Assembly (NCBI GenBank): GCA_964017045.1 | Contig: OZ024811.1 | Location: 8,891,674 to 8,955,673 of the forward strand | Length of the DNA stretch: 64,000 bases | Reading direction: 5' to 3' | Source: Omphiscola glabra | Lineage: Eukaryota; Mollusca; Gastropoda; Lymnaeidae | Part shown: piece by piece, positions 25,201 to 37,200 of the stretch | How positions within the stretch are numbered: the stretch's first letter is position 1 | How the letters are laid out: each line of letters begins with the position of its first letter | Translations under genes and position numbers: made by a program | The notes under the pieces: generated by a model | Databases searched by the model: none | The model's input: the letters and a program-made list of their open reading frames with translations, nothing else | Told to the model about the DNA's origin: nothing

Positions 25201-28200
25201 CTATTGTAAGGTGTTTTATGTTCATGTATGTGTTGCATTTGACTGTACTCTTGATTACCAAGAACAGTTTTTTATATTAACAATACAACGGAACCCATCC
25301 AATGACCTTGGCCTACCTGTTGCCTCCCACTTTTCTTACTACAACCCGACTCCTTACATTTTACATCTGCCCACCCCTTCTACTAAAACTGTCAATCCTA
25401 ACTGTATAGACCCACCTATTTCTATGAATACAGATGTCAATCCTAACTTTATAGACCCACCTATCTCTCTGAATACAGATGCCAATCCTAACTGTATAGA
25501 CCCACCTATTTCAATGAATACAGCTGTCAATCCTAACTGTATAGACCCACCTATCTCTATGAATACAGCTGTCAATCCTAACTGTATAGACCCACCTATT
25601 TCTATGAATACAGCTGTCAATCCTAACTGTATAGACCCACCTATTTCTATGAATACAGCTGTCAATCCTAACTTTATAGACCCACCTATCTCTATGAATA
25701 CAGCTGTCAATCCTAACTGTATAGACCCACCTATTTCTATGAATACAGCTGTCAATCCTAACTAATAGACCCTCCTATTTCTATGAATACAGCTGTCAAT
25801 CCTAACTTTATAGACCCACCTATCTCTATGGATTCAACAGTCTATCCTAACTGTATAGACCCACCTATTTCTATGAATACAGCTGTCAATCCTAACTGTA
25901 TAGACCCACCTATTTCTATGAATACAGCTGTCAATCCTAACTGTATAGACCCACCTATTTCTATGAATACAGCTGTCAATCCTAACTTTATAGACCCACC
26001 TATCTCTATGAATACAGCTGTCAATCCTAACTGTATAGACCCACCTATTTCTATGAATACAGCTGTCAATCCTAACTAATAGACCCTCCTATTTCTATGA
26101 ATACAGCTGTCAATCCTAACTTTATAGACCCACCTATCTCTATGGATTCAACAGTCTATCCTAACTGTATAGACCCACCTATTTCTATGAATACAGATGC
26201 CAATCCTAACTGTATAGACCCACCTATTTCAATGAATACAGCTGTCAATCCTAACTGTATAGACCCACCTATCTCTATGAATACAGCTGTCAATCCTAAC
26301 TGTATAGACCCACCTATTTCTATGAATACAGCTGTCAATCCTAACTGTATAGACCCACCTATTTCTATGAATACAGCTGTCAATCCTAACTTTATAGACC
26401 CACCTATCTCTATGAATACAGCTGTCAATCCTAACTGTATAGACCCACCTATCTCTATGAATACAGCTGTCAATCCTAACTGTATAGACCCACCTATTTC
26501 TATGAATACAGATATCAATCCTAACTTTATAGACCCACCTATCTAAATGAATACAGCTGTCAATCCTAACTGTATAGACCCACCTATCTCTATGGATTCA
26601 ACAGTCTATCCTAACTGTATAGACCCACCTATCTCTATAGATTCAACAGTCTATCCTAACTGTATATACCCACCTATCTTTATGGATTCAACAGTCTATC
26701 CTAACTGTATAGACCCACCTATCTCTATGGATTCAACAGTCTATCCTAACTGTATAGACCCACCTATCTCTATGGATTCAACAGTCTATCCTAACTGTAT
26801 AGACCCACCTATCCCTATGGATTCAACAGTCTATCCTAACTGTATAGACCCACCCATCCCTATGGATTCAACAGTCTATCCTAACTGTATAGACCCACCC
26901 ATCCCTATGGATTCAACAGTCTATCCTAACTGTATAGACCCACCCATCCCTATGGATTCAACAGTCTATCCTAACTGTATAGACCCACCCATCCCTATGG
27001 ATTCAACAGTCTATCCTAACTGTATAGACCCACCCATCCCTATTAATGCAACTGTCAATTATATATGTATAGATGCGCTATATGACATTTCTTTCATTAA
27101 TATAGTACTATCAGATATTTTCTTTAACTCCCCCCAACTGTAACGCCCCTGTTGGGACCCACTTATAACTTCCCTTGTTTGACCCACCTGTAGCGTACCA
27201 TCTTTGTCCATATTCTTGTTCCACGTCCAGCTGATAAAGAGCCCGTCCCTACCAGTGGTCAACAGATGGCCCCTGTAGTGTTGGACACTCAACACTGACC
27301 CCTGGTCATACAATGTAATAAAAACATATGAATGTAATTATTCAAATAGAGTCCTTCTGTATGTAGGATAACACAAACATATGACAGCTAGGGGTCGCAA
27401 TCCGGGATCCCGAATTTCGAAAATACCGGAATACCGGACCAAAAATTATGTTAGAAAAAAACGGGATTGGATTTATGAAAATCGGAATTTTCGATAATTC
27501 TGGGATTTTCGATAATCCCGGGATTTCATTTTCAATTATTTTAAAAATCGTATTTTCTTAGTTTCCACGTCGTAGTTAAAGTAAGACATATCAATCATTT
27601 ATGATATGAGATGTGCAAATCCATCACACAACGTGTCTCAAGTTCAAAGAGAGCCGACCGACGGGCTAGATCTGTGGGTAATTCAACTTTAATTCAGCGC
27701 AAAAATTATCATTACTTCCTAATCTATGCAGATATAAACGGTTTAATAAATACAACTGCTTCTGTAGACGCCATGAATTTTTTGACAATTTCTGCATTAG
27801 TTCACGATAAAGCCAGTAGTATATTGTTTCTACAACAACATGGTATTATACATGCTGTCACGATGTGCTAACAACCATAAAATGATTGTATCATTGAATA
27901 ACCAAAAGGATCGTTAAATTATAAGTTTTTATTCAAAGAACATTTGTTTTATTGGAAGTGTGAATAATAATAATTTTGCGGTGAATTAAAATTGAAGTAC
28001 CGATCTGTTTACTCGCATTTGTCAAGAATCATGACGTTGTGATTAATCTTGTTTTTTCATCGTGCGTGTGTAGTGTGCAAGTGGAGACGAGTCACGACGT
28101 GTAGGTACAGGATTGGTAAGTAAATGTTTTCATATTATTGACAAATAAGTGATTGGTATAGTCGAATGAAGATCGAATTTTGACTTCCATTAAGAGTTTG

Positions 28201-31200
28201 TATGGAAATAATAACACGTTGTACTCAAATCACGGGGTCAACTTTTAAATTAAAATACTTTTTTTGATTACTTGATTTCTTTTAATTATGCCCTAAAAAA
28301 ACACCTACTTATTTAAAAATATGAGTAAATCCGTATTCAGATAATCAAATACATTAAGTTTAAGACACAGAAAAATTATCTTCCATTTTGTAATACCAAT
28401 ATTAATAATTTACATTCAACTCATAATTGATTTTCGAGCTATTTTGTCTGACTGAATTTCCCAGTTTGTCTGTACCGTACCTAGCCAAAATTGACATGCC
28501 TAAATGTCCCAATTTGTCTGTACCGTACCTAGCCAAAATTGACATGCCTAAATGTCCCAATTTGTCTGTACCGTACTTAGCCAAACATTTACATGACAAT
28601 TTAAACATTAAAAAAAGCTTTACACGTCAAAGATTGAATAAAAAAATTTGTGTAAATGATTTATTTTCCCAGGTTGATAGAAAGAAATGGGGGACCCTGA
28701 AACAATAAACCTAAATTTGATAAGCATGCGAAGCTATCGGAAGCAAAGACATCAGTTTGCCATTATTTCTTGAAACTGAAAGCTACGGACAATCTCTCAG
28801 CTAAATGTATTAGATGTAACAAGATACTTAAAACATTGGGAGGAACAACTTCAGGCCTTCACTAATATTTAAAGTCTGCACATTCCAGTGATTACTTGGA
28901 CCTATTTCTTAGGCCAGATTGTGACCAAATGCGAAAAAATATCGTGGATATTCGAAAGCTTGGTCAGACAGCGGATTCCTCGTTGGAAATATCTTTGAAC
29001 AATGAAATGAAGCATGATGAACATGATGAACATGATGAACATGATGAACATGATGAACATGATGAACATGATGAACATGATGACACACTGCCGCTTAAGA
29101 GACAATTAGTAATAGAAATACAAAAGAAACTTCACGCTCAGGATAAAACTTCCAGACCAACGGATGGAGACATTGATACATTGGTAAAAATAGAAATGGC
29201 TTTATTTGAGAATGGAGGTTCAAGAGGGAAATATCTAGAAATTGCGTATGATAGCCCAAGGTCTATTCCTCCGAACAGTGTGGAGTCAGAGCTGGTGTTC
29301 TTTTCATCAGGTTACTTTTGTAACCATTTGCTATCAAAGTTTATACTTTGTCATTTTTACCATTTCATTATTTAAATCTAACCACCCTTCCCTCCCCCCC
29401 CCCCCACGAAAAAAAAAGATTAAAACAAAACAAATTTAATATTTGATAAATAAAACTATTTAAATTAAAAAGTTAAGAATATTATTTTTGTTCGTTTGAT
29501 TAAAGTCTGAAGATAAACATTTTTGTTATTGTTAAAAGCTTATTAAAAATCAAAATGTGATATTTTTTCAAAATGTTTTTATTTCATTGATAAATCCTCA
29601 CTCTTAATCTCGAATCTCAACTTAAAATTCTCTAAATATCGAAAATACCGGGATTACGGTATTCGTAAACTTCAATATCGAAAATACCGGTTTTGGCGAA
29701 AGAGGCCGGTTTTGCGACCCCTAATGACAGCTATAAATCTAATTTGCAAAGATTTATTGATTTTAATGGCTTAATTTTATTTAGTCCTTAAGATGGATAC
29801 TGTGTGCACAACATAGTGGACGAGTTTATGTGGCCAATATGTACACGCTATAGTGGACAAGTTTCTGTGGCTACTGTGTACACGATCTAGAGGACGAGTT
29901 TATCTAGCTACTGTGTACACGCTATAGTAGACGAGCTGAAATGATTCTATATGAGTGTAAAACTGGTTTAACTTACATATTTATCTCATTTTACATCAAG
30001 GCTTCTCTAAACGTTCCATTAAATGGGTCGGTAGGGACTGTTTGTTGGTCAATTTCCTAAAATTATTTTCTATCTGGTCATTTAACATCCATTGTTGACC
30101 AGCGACTTACATTATATCAATTTCATGCTTATAAAATCTTTGCACATCATGACCAAGAATTTTAATAGTGAATGTAACACTCTCCCCCCCCGCCCCCACA
30201 CACACAAAAATTACTTACATCATGACCGTGTTTCACAAAGTTAGTGATGCTATTTCCCCCATTCCCCCAGATGTAGACGGTTCCATTGGAATCTCCCGTG
30301 ATGAGATCCCCTCTCTGGTTGTGACGTAAGCAGGTGACGTAGCGTGCTTTCAGGAAACTCTGTATACAAATGTTTGAGAAATAAGTTGCCAGTAATGTAG
30401 ATTCTTGAATTAAAATTTAAAATTTTGGTTTTAATTATCATGAAAAACTTCATGACATACAAACATAATGTTTGATGGAGCACGATCAAGCGCCATTTCA
30501 ATTATTGCCCATCTATGGTATTGATACGTTATTTGTTTCAGTTTCTTTATAAATTCTAAATAAATTGTCTTTCAAAAGTCATGGCAAAGAGTTTATTGGG
30601 AAAATTCCACAGAATGAAGAGGAATTGATAGAACTTTGTTGAACAATTTAATTTAAAACATTGTACTGTTAAAACAATTTTGATTTTATATATATTACTT
30701 TTCACTTCATAGTTTGGATCTATCCAAATGGCTCCACCTGTATCAACCATGACTACCCAAGTATCCACTATGACACACATGTATCCGCAATGACTACACC
30801 TGTATCCACAATGGCTCCAACTGTATCCACAGTGACTACACAAGTATACAACATAAAACACCTGAATTCACCATGAATGCACCTGTATCCACCATGACTA
30901 CATCTGTATCCACCATGACTCACCTGTATCCACTATAGCTCCAACTACTCACCTCATAGTTCGGCTGAGCAGCAGGCTGTATCCTTTTTGCCTCCACATA
31001 AATCTTCCACCATGCCAGGTGCTCTTTCCCGCATGTCACTAACAACTCTGGATACTTTGGATTGATCTCCATGTCACAAAGAATTTCTGTAGATATCTGG
31101 TTAAAAAATCAGATAGGACCTTTACCACATTGATCTACTTCTCAATAATTCTTACCTAAAGAATGCGTTCCCTACCCACACTCCTCTATCATAGCCTACT

Positions 31201-34200
31201 TGTAAAACCATCCCTAACAAAAAAAAAAAGAAAAGTCCCATATCATAACCTACTGACAAAAGACCCACCCCACGTCAAAAAGATCATATATCCTGACCTA
31301 CTTACAAAAGCCCCTACTCCAAATAGATCGTATAGCATGACCTACTTACAATGGCCTCCGAGACCAAAAATATCATACATCCTGACCTACTTCAATATCA
31401 TACATCCTGACCTACTTACAATCTGACCTACTTACAAAGGTTTCCCCGACCAGACTACCATCCTTGATGTCCCAGACGGTTAATTTTTTCTCTGGTGAAT
31501 TATCAGCACATGCCAGAATGTCCTGTCATTGGAATACAGACACATACCGTTTACAAGCTAGATAACTTACATGTCCAATGTTGGAACAATTAACACATAC
31601 AAGTTACATGCTAGATATCTTAAAAGTCATGTGTTGGAGAAATTGTTACAAAAAGTAACGCGCCAGCTATTTTCATGTCCCATTTCACATAAAGTTAAAT
31701 GGCATAGGCTTAAGATTGTGAAAAATGAAGATATTAAATAGTTAATTTTTCCGCTGTTCTAAACGCCACATAAGTTACTTATCACGGTATTCTAAGGTTT
31801 CATACAATATTCAAATGTTTTAATTTATTTAGGTGACTCGTTGGTTTGTGTCTCAAGACTGTTAGATATCTCCTTGTTTTCATATTAGAGGGGTTTCATA
31901 ATTTATTTTATAGAGTTTTATAATTTTAAAGAGAATTTTAACATGTTTTTATGGGGTCTTAAGAGTGCCTTTTACTGTCATTTTTATTTAGGGTCTTCTG
32001 ATAATGCGATTTTAAGGTGGTCTTATATTGTCATTTTCGGTGGCCCTAAAGAATTTCCTCGAATTATCCCCGCTACCCAATCACTCACCTCGCCTGGCAT
32101 GAAACACATTGTCAAAACACATTTGCTCATAAGCCCTGCCCCTATCACGTGTAGTGTGCTTAGTGTGTCAGCACGCCAGATTCTCACATGTGCCTGGAAG
32201 GAAATAAAGAAGAAAAAACAATGGGAATATACTACAACCTTTAGCCGTACGTGTGTCATTGGTTTCAGTAGTGTTTAATTTGAGCATAATAGTGTCATCT
32301 TGTTTTACTTTAAACTCATTTTGTTCAATGTTTAATTGAACCTTATTTAACTTGAACATATTAGTGTATAACGAGGCTATATCAGGGTCATCTTTTTTTT
32401 GTGTAATGTGTCCATTTTGTTTTACCCCGGCCAACTTGTTAAGTGATTGACCCCTAGGCTACCCTGTCCCTATGGTACCCTTGACCATATGCCACCCTGG
32501 CACATATGCTACCCTGGCCCCTATGCTATACTGGTTCCTATGTTGCCCTAGGTCTTATGCTACCCTGGCTCCTATGCTGCCATGGGCCTATGCTACCTTG
32601 CCCCTATGCTGCCTTCGCCGCTATGCTACCCTGGCCCTTATGCTGCACTGGTTCCTATGCTACCTCTGACTAAATGCTACCCTGACCCCTGTGTTACATT
32701 GGCCTTTAGGCTACCCCGGCCCCTATGCTACCGTGGCCCCTGTTTTACCTTGCACCTATGCTACCCTGGTCCCTATGCTACCCCAGCCCCAAAGCTACCC
32801 AGTCCCCTATGCTTTCCTGGCCCCTATGCTACCCTAGCCCCCATGCAACCCTTTCTCATATGATACACTATCCCCTCTGCTACCCAGACCCCTATGCTAT
32901 CCTGATTGTAAGGAAAAAAAGTCATAGGAAAAAAAGTCACAGAAATAAAGTCACAGAAAGAAATGTCACAGGAAAAAAGTCACAGGAAGAAAGGTCGCAG
33001 GAAAAAAAAGTCACAGGAAAAAAGTCACAGAAATAAAGTCACAGGAAAAAAGTCACACGAAAAATAGTCACAGGAACAAAAGTGACATTCCGTTCGGTGC
33101 TATAATTTCATGGGTACTTGCTTTAAACAGACCCCATAATCCTACCAGGAACAAAATCCCAATGGGAACATGATCACAACGAGGAAGAGGATCGTAAAGG
33201 TGAAATTTTAATCTGGAACCCACCGGTAACACGATCCCATCAAGTGACGGGATCAAATTGGGATCCTACGGCAAACGGGATCCCATGGGAGAAGAGGATC
33301 CCACCGAGAAACGGGATCCTAATGGGATCGGGAAAAGGGGAAAAATTGGAGAATGGTATCCTACTTGGAAATGGGATCCCATGTTGATATCAATTAGGTC
33401 GGGATACCACAGGGGTTTGAATCCCATTAGGATATGGGATGCTATTAGGAAAAGGGATTCCAATGAGATCCTTTTGGGGACGGGATCCTAATAGAGATCC
33501 TATTAGGGTCAGGATCCCAATGGGGTCAGAATCTAAATGGGGTCGGGATCACAATGGGGTCAGAATCCCCATTTGGAAACGGGATCAGTAACTCATTGGG
33601 GTCGGGATTATAATGGGATATGGGATCCCAGTGGGGTCGAGATCCCGATGGGATATGGGATCCCATTTCTTTTCACCACTCTTTTCAGAATTTATTTATG
33701 ATATCTGATGGCTGAATGCTTCTGTGACTTTTTTCCTGTGACTTTATTTCCTAGCAAAATTTGTGACTTTTTTTCCGTGACTTTTTTCCTGTGACTTTTT
33801 TTCCGCTCACCGCTATCCTCCCCCATAAGCTACCCTGATCCCTATGTTACCTGGCCTTTATGCTACCGGGCACCTATGCTACATGGTCCCTATGCTACTT
33901 GGTCCTAATTCTTAGGTCAAATTTGAGTAGTCTTCCTGTTCTATGTTATATATAGCAGAACATTGTTAGCAATATATAGTAAGGAAGATATAGTTATTTA
34001 CATTAAGACATTGATAGTTATATAATTAGTAAGACGTGTATAGTTATTTATAGTAAGCTGTAAATAGTTATATAATTAGTAATACATAGATAGTTATATG
34101 TAGTTAAATATAGATGGTTATATAATTAGTAAAACATAAATAGTTATTTACACTAAGACAAATATAGTTATATAATTGGTAAGATATTTATAAGTTTATA

Positions 34201-37200
34201 TAGTAAGACATGTATAATTAGTTATTGTAAGATATAGTTTGACATACCAAATGGCCATTCTCATCTTTGCTAGCGTACTGACCAGTGGCCACCAACATCC
34301 CACCATGGTGTACACAAAGACTAAAAAGAGAGAAATATTAGTGTCGGGTTAAAGGTCAACACACATGGTTTTCTCGTTGATACTTATTAGTAAAACAAAG
34401 CCTTACATTGTTTCAATGAATACACGTGCATTGATGTTGATCTGTGTTGATTACCTTTTAATCATTTCAGTATGTTCCTTGTATTGATTACCTTTTAATC
34501 ATTTCACTATGTTCCTTATATTGATTACCTTTTAATCATTTCACCATGTTCCTTGTATTGATTACCTTTTAATCATTTCAGTATGTTCCTTGTATTGATT
34601 ACCTTTTAATAATTTCACTATGTTCCTTATATTGATTACCTTTTAATCATTTCACCATGTTCCTTGTATTGATTACCTTTTAATCATTTCAGTATGTTCC
34701 TTGTATTGATAACATTTTAATCATTTCACTATGTTCCTTGTATTGATTACCTTTTAATCATTTCACCATGTTCCTTGTATTGATTACCTTTTAATCCTTT
34801 CAGTATGTTAATTGTAATGATTACCTTTTAATTGTTTCTGTATGTTCCCTGTAATGTCTTTGCTGATGTTCCTTGTAGTTGTAAAGGATGACAGTCGTGG
34901 CAATAAAATAAACCATCTCGCCGCTGCCAAGTAGGTCAAGGTTACACACACAATCATGACCTCGGAAGCCATACCTTTGATAAAGAGGAAAGAAACTTTT
35001 TCTGACGTTGTTGACACCTAAAACATCAATAATGCTGTAGTTGTTCTGCGTTTTCAACCGAATTTAACCCAAGCAATTATTTTATTTTAGATTCTTACAA
35101 AATGGATCCTAAAACTACGGCCCACGGGCCAGATCTGCAACAACTGGGTCCTAAACTCGTGACACAAGTAGCTGAATAATATGGAGAAAGATATTTATCA
35201 TCACAGGCCCATCCTTTTCATTAAAATATTTAAAAGTTTATGTTAATTATAAATGAAATTAATTTCTAATACTGCCCCTCCCACACTTTTTTTTGACATA
35301 CGTCATGTGCAGTTGGCAGAGCGATTCTTTATTAATTTTTTGTTCATTTGCTCCAAACTTTATCTAAGGGACAGTGATCAAGCCCCCTGTTTAAACATTT
35401 TGAGGATCCCTGCCTAATGGCCTCTAATGGTGACTTCATCATTTCCTCCCAATCTTGACACTCCATGCCATGTAACCAGGGTTTCTTTCAGCCATCTCTC
35501 CGGTGGGGGGGGGGGGGGGGCAGTGCCCCCGCGAAAGTCAGAGTAAAATGGGGACAACAATATAACAATTATATTTTTTAAAAATTAAAAACAACTACAT
35601 TATCTTTATAAAAAGTTTTAAAAGAAGAGTATCTGGTGCCTTTAACCGATTACCATTAATGGAATCTATGAGATATCGCTACGTGAGATATATTTGTTGA
35701 TCCGTATATAAAGAAAAGATTGATAAAGTCTTACAGTATTCGATTAACAATATCGTACTGGCCGCTCCAGATTATAAGTTAACTTCTTACTCCTTGTGGT
35801 CCGCATAAAATATCGGTATTTTTAAAGTTTTGAATAACACTATATTAAACTACCTTTACATCAATGAAAAGGTCTACAATGTTAATAGTTATTGCTAAGT
35901 CTCAATCATGCGCAATCTGATTTCAAATTATATTTCATCACAAAAGCATTACTTTTTAAGTAGGGATAGGTGATGATTATAAATTGTATGATGGCACGAG
36001 TCTTTAAAAAATAAGTAACATTTTTATCGATTTTATGTGTGTTGAGTTATAGAAAATAGAAACTATAAAAAATGAGATAATATTTTTTTTTTTAATAAAG
36101 AATTTAACAGCGTATGAAAAAGTTCACATTTCATCAATTATTATATCGAAAGCGTTTGTGTTTTCTTTTAATGTACTACTTTTGTAACAATATTTCCTGC
36201 ATAACAGAGGTTACAAAAATACATAGCCTATATATTATATTTATTATGCCCTACCTATTTGCACGAATTTTTTTTATTAATATTTTTTTTCAAGATGAGA
36301 ATCTATCAGAAAGCTAAAAGAAAAAAAAACGCTTTTTTTGTGGACTAGCATTTCGATTGTCATTTCTATAAAAAAATATTCGTTGGTACAAGTTTTAGAA
36401 AAATTCGTTTTCCTAATTTGTTCAATTTAAAGTAAATTCTGTGTATTTGGTAAAATAAATAGTTTTAAAGTATATCTAAGAGGCCATTTGTAATTATCTG
36501 AAAAATGTTATAGTGTTTTGAAAATACAAATAAACATTTAAATCAACTGAATATTGGGAAATATATAATTTATTTAAATACGATTTCCTTTATATAAAAT
36601 CACACATTAATAAATATATATTGACTTTTGTAAACAACTCACGTCTTCTTAAAATAGTTATGCCATTCAAATACGATTTATCAAAATGACCAGTTTTCAA
36701 AACTTATCAAAATGTATAGTCCTTTCTAATTAACATTTTTTTTTTCTTTTTCACTCTGGTAAAATTTAGAAATATTTAGAAAAGGTAGTCTAATTATTAT
36801 AATTAAGTTTTTTTCCTCCATTTGGCTCAGCATATAAAATCATAGTTGCAGTGCTTTTTAGTGATAGAATCCTTTTTAATTAATTTTTTTGTGTTGAAAA
36901 TTCATTTGATAATTAAGAGGCTACAAAATAATGTAAAAAAAATAATAAAAGCCATATTATTATTTTTTAGCAAGTTAAAAAAAAAATTCTTAACAGAAGC
37001 AGGTTAAGTACTTTTTCGTTTTGCCCCCCCCCCCCCCTTTTATTTTCTTCCTTTTTTGCCCCCTGCATTGAAAGATGATAATTAAGAAATATCTTTAAAC
37101 CCCTAAAATATCCGAGGTATCCAGCATCGTAAGGGTTGCTGGGTACACACGATGGTTCTAAGGTTAAGTGACACCTACATTTTAAAGCTAGGATCTCTTC

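Larger units (their letters stand above)
27389..29723 (+). mobile_element. hAT transposon, 2,335 bp, perfect 8-bp target duplication
   Basis: Ends TAGGGGTCGCAA and TTGCGACCCCTA, flanked by ATGACAGC at 27,381-27,388 and 29,724-29,731. Subterminal CGGGATTTTCGATAATCCCG-type motifs occur at both ends. It contains an internally deleted transposase at ~28,690-29,370. Inserted in the EML intron between exons 16 and 17. Confidence 0.93.

Noticed and set aside
24964..25280. LTR or TATA promoter with TATATAAG at ~25,042
   Set aside because: The segment 25,005-25,145 reads as a phase-consistent EML exon on the minus strand that fills a missing propeller blade.
25178..27143. Repeat ORFs (NPNCIDPPISMNT) on both strands
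   Set aside because: The 45-bp unit is open on both strands, is broken by TAATAG units, and lies in an intron of the minus-strand gene.
32472..33036. Plus-strand ORFs rich in Leu/Pro/Tyr and Lys
   Set aside because: Produced by the 17-bp array and the arms of the foldback element.
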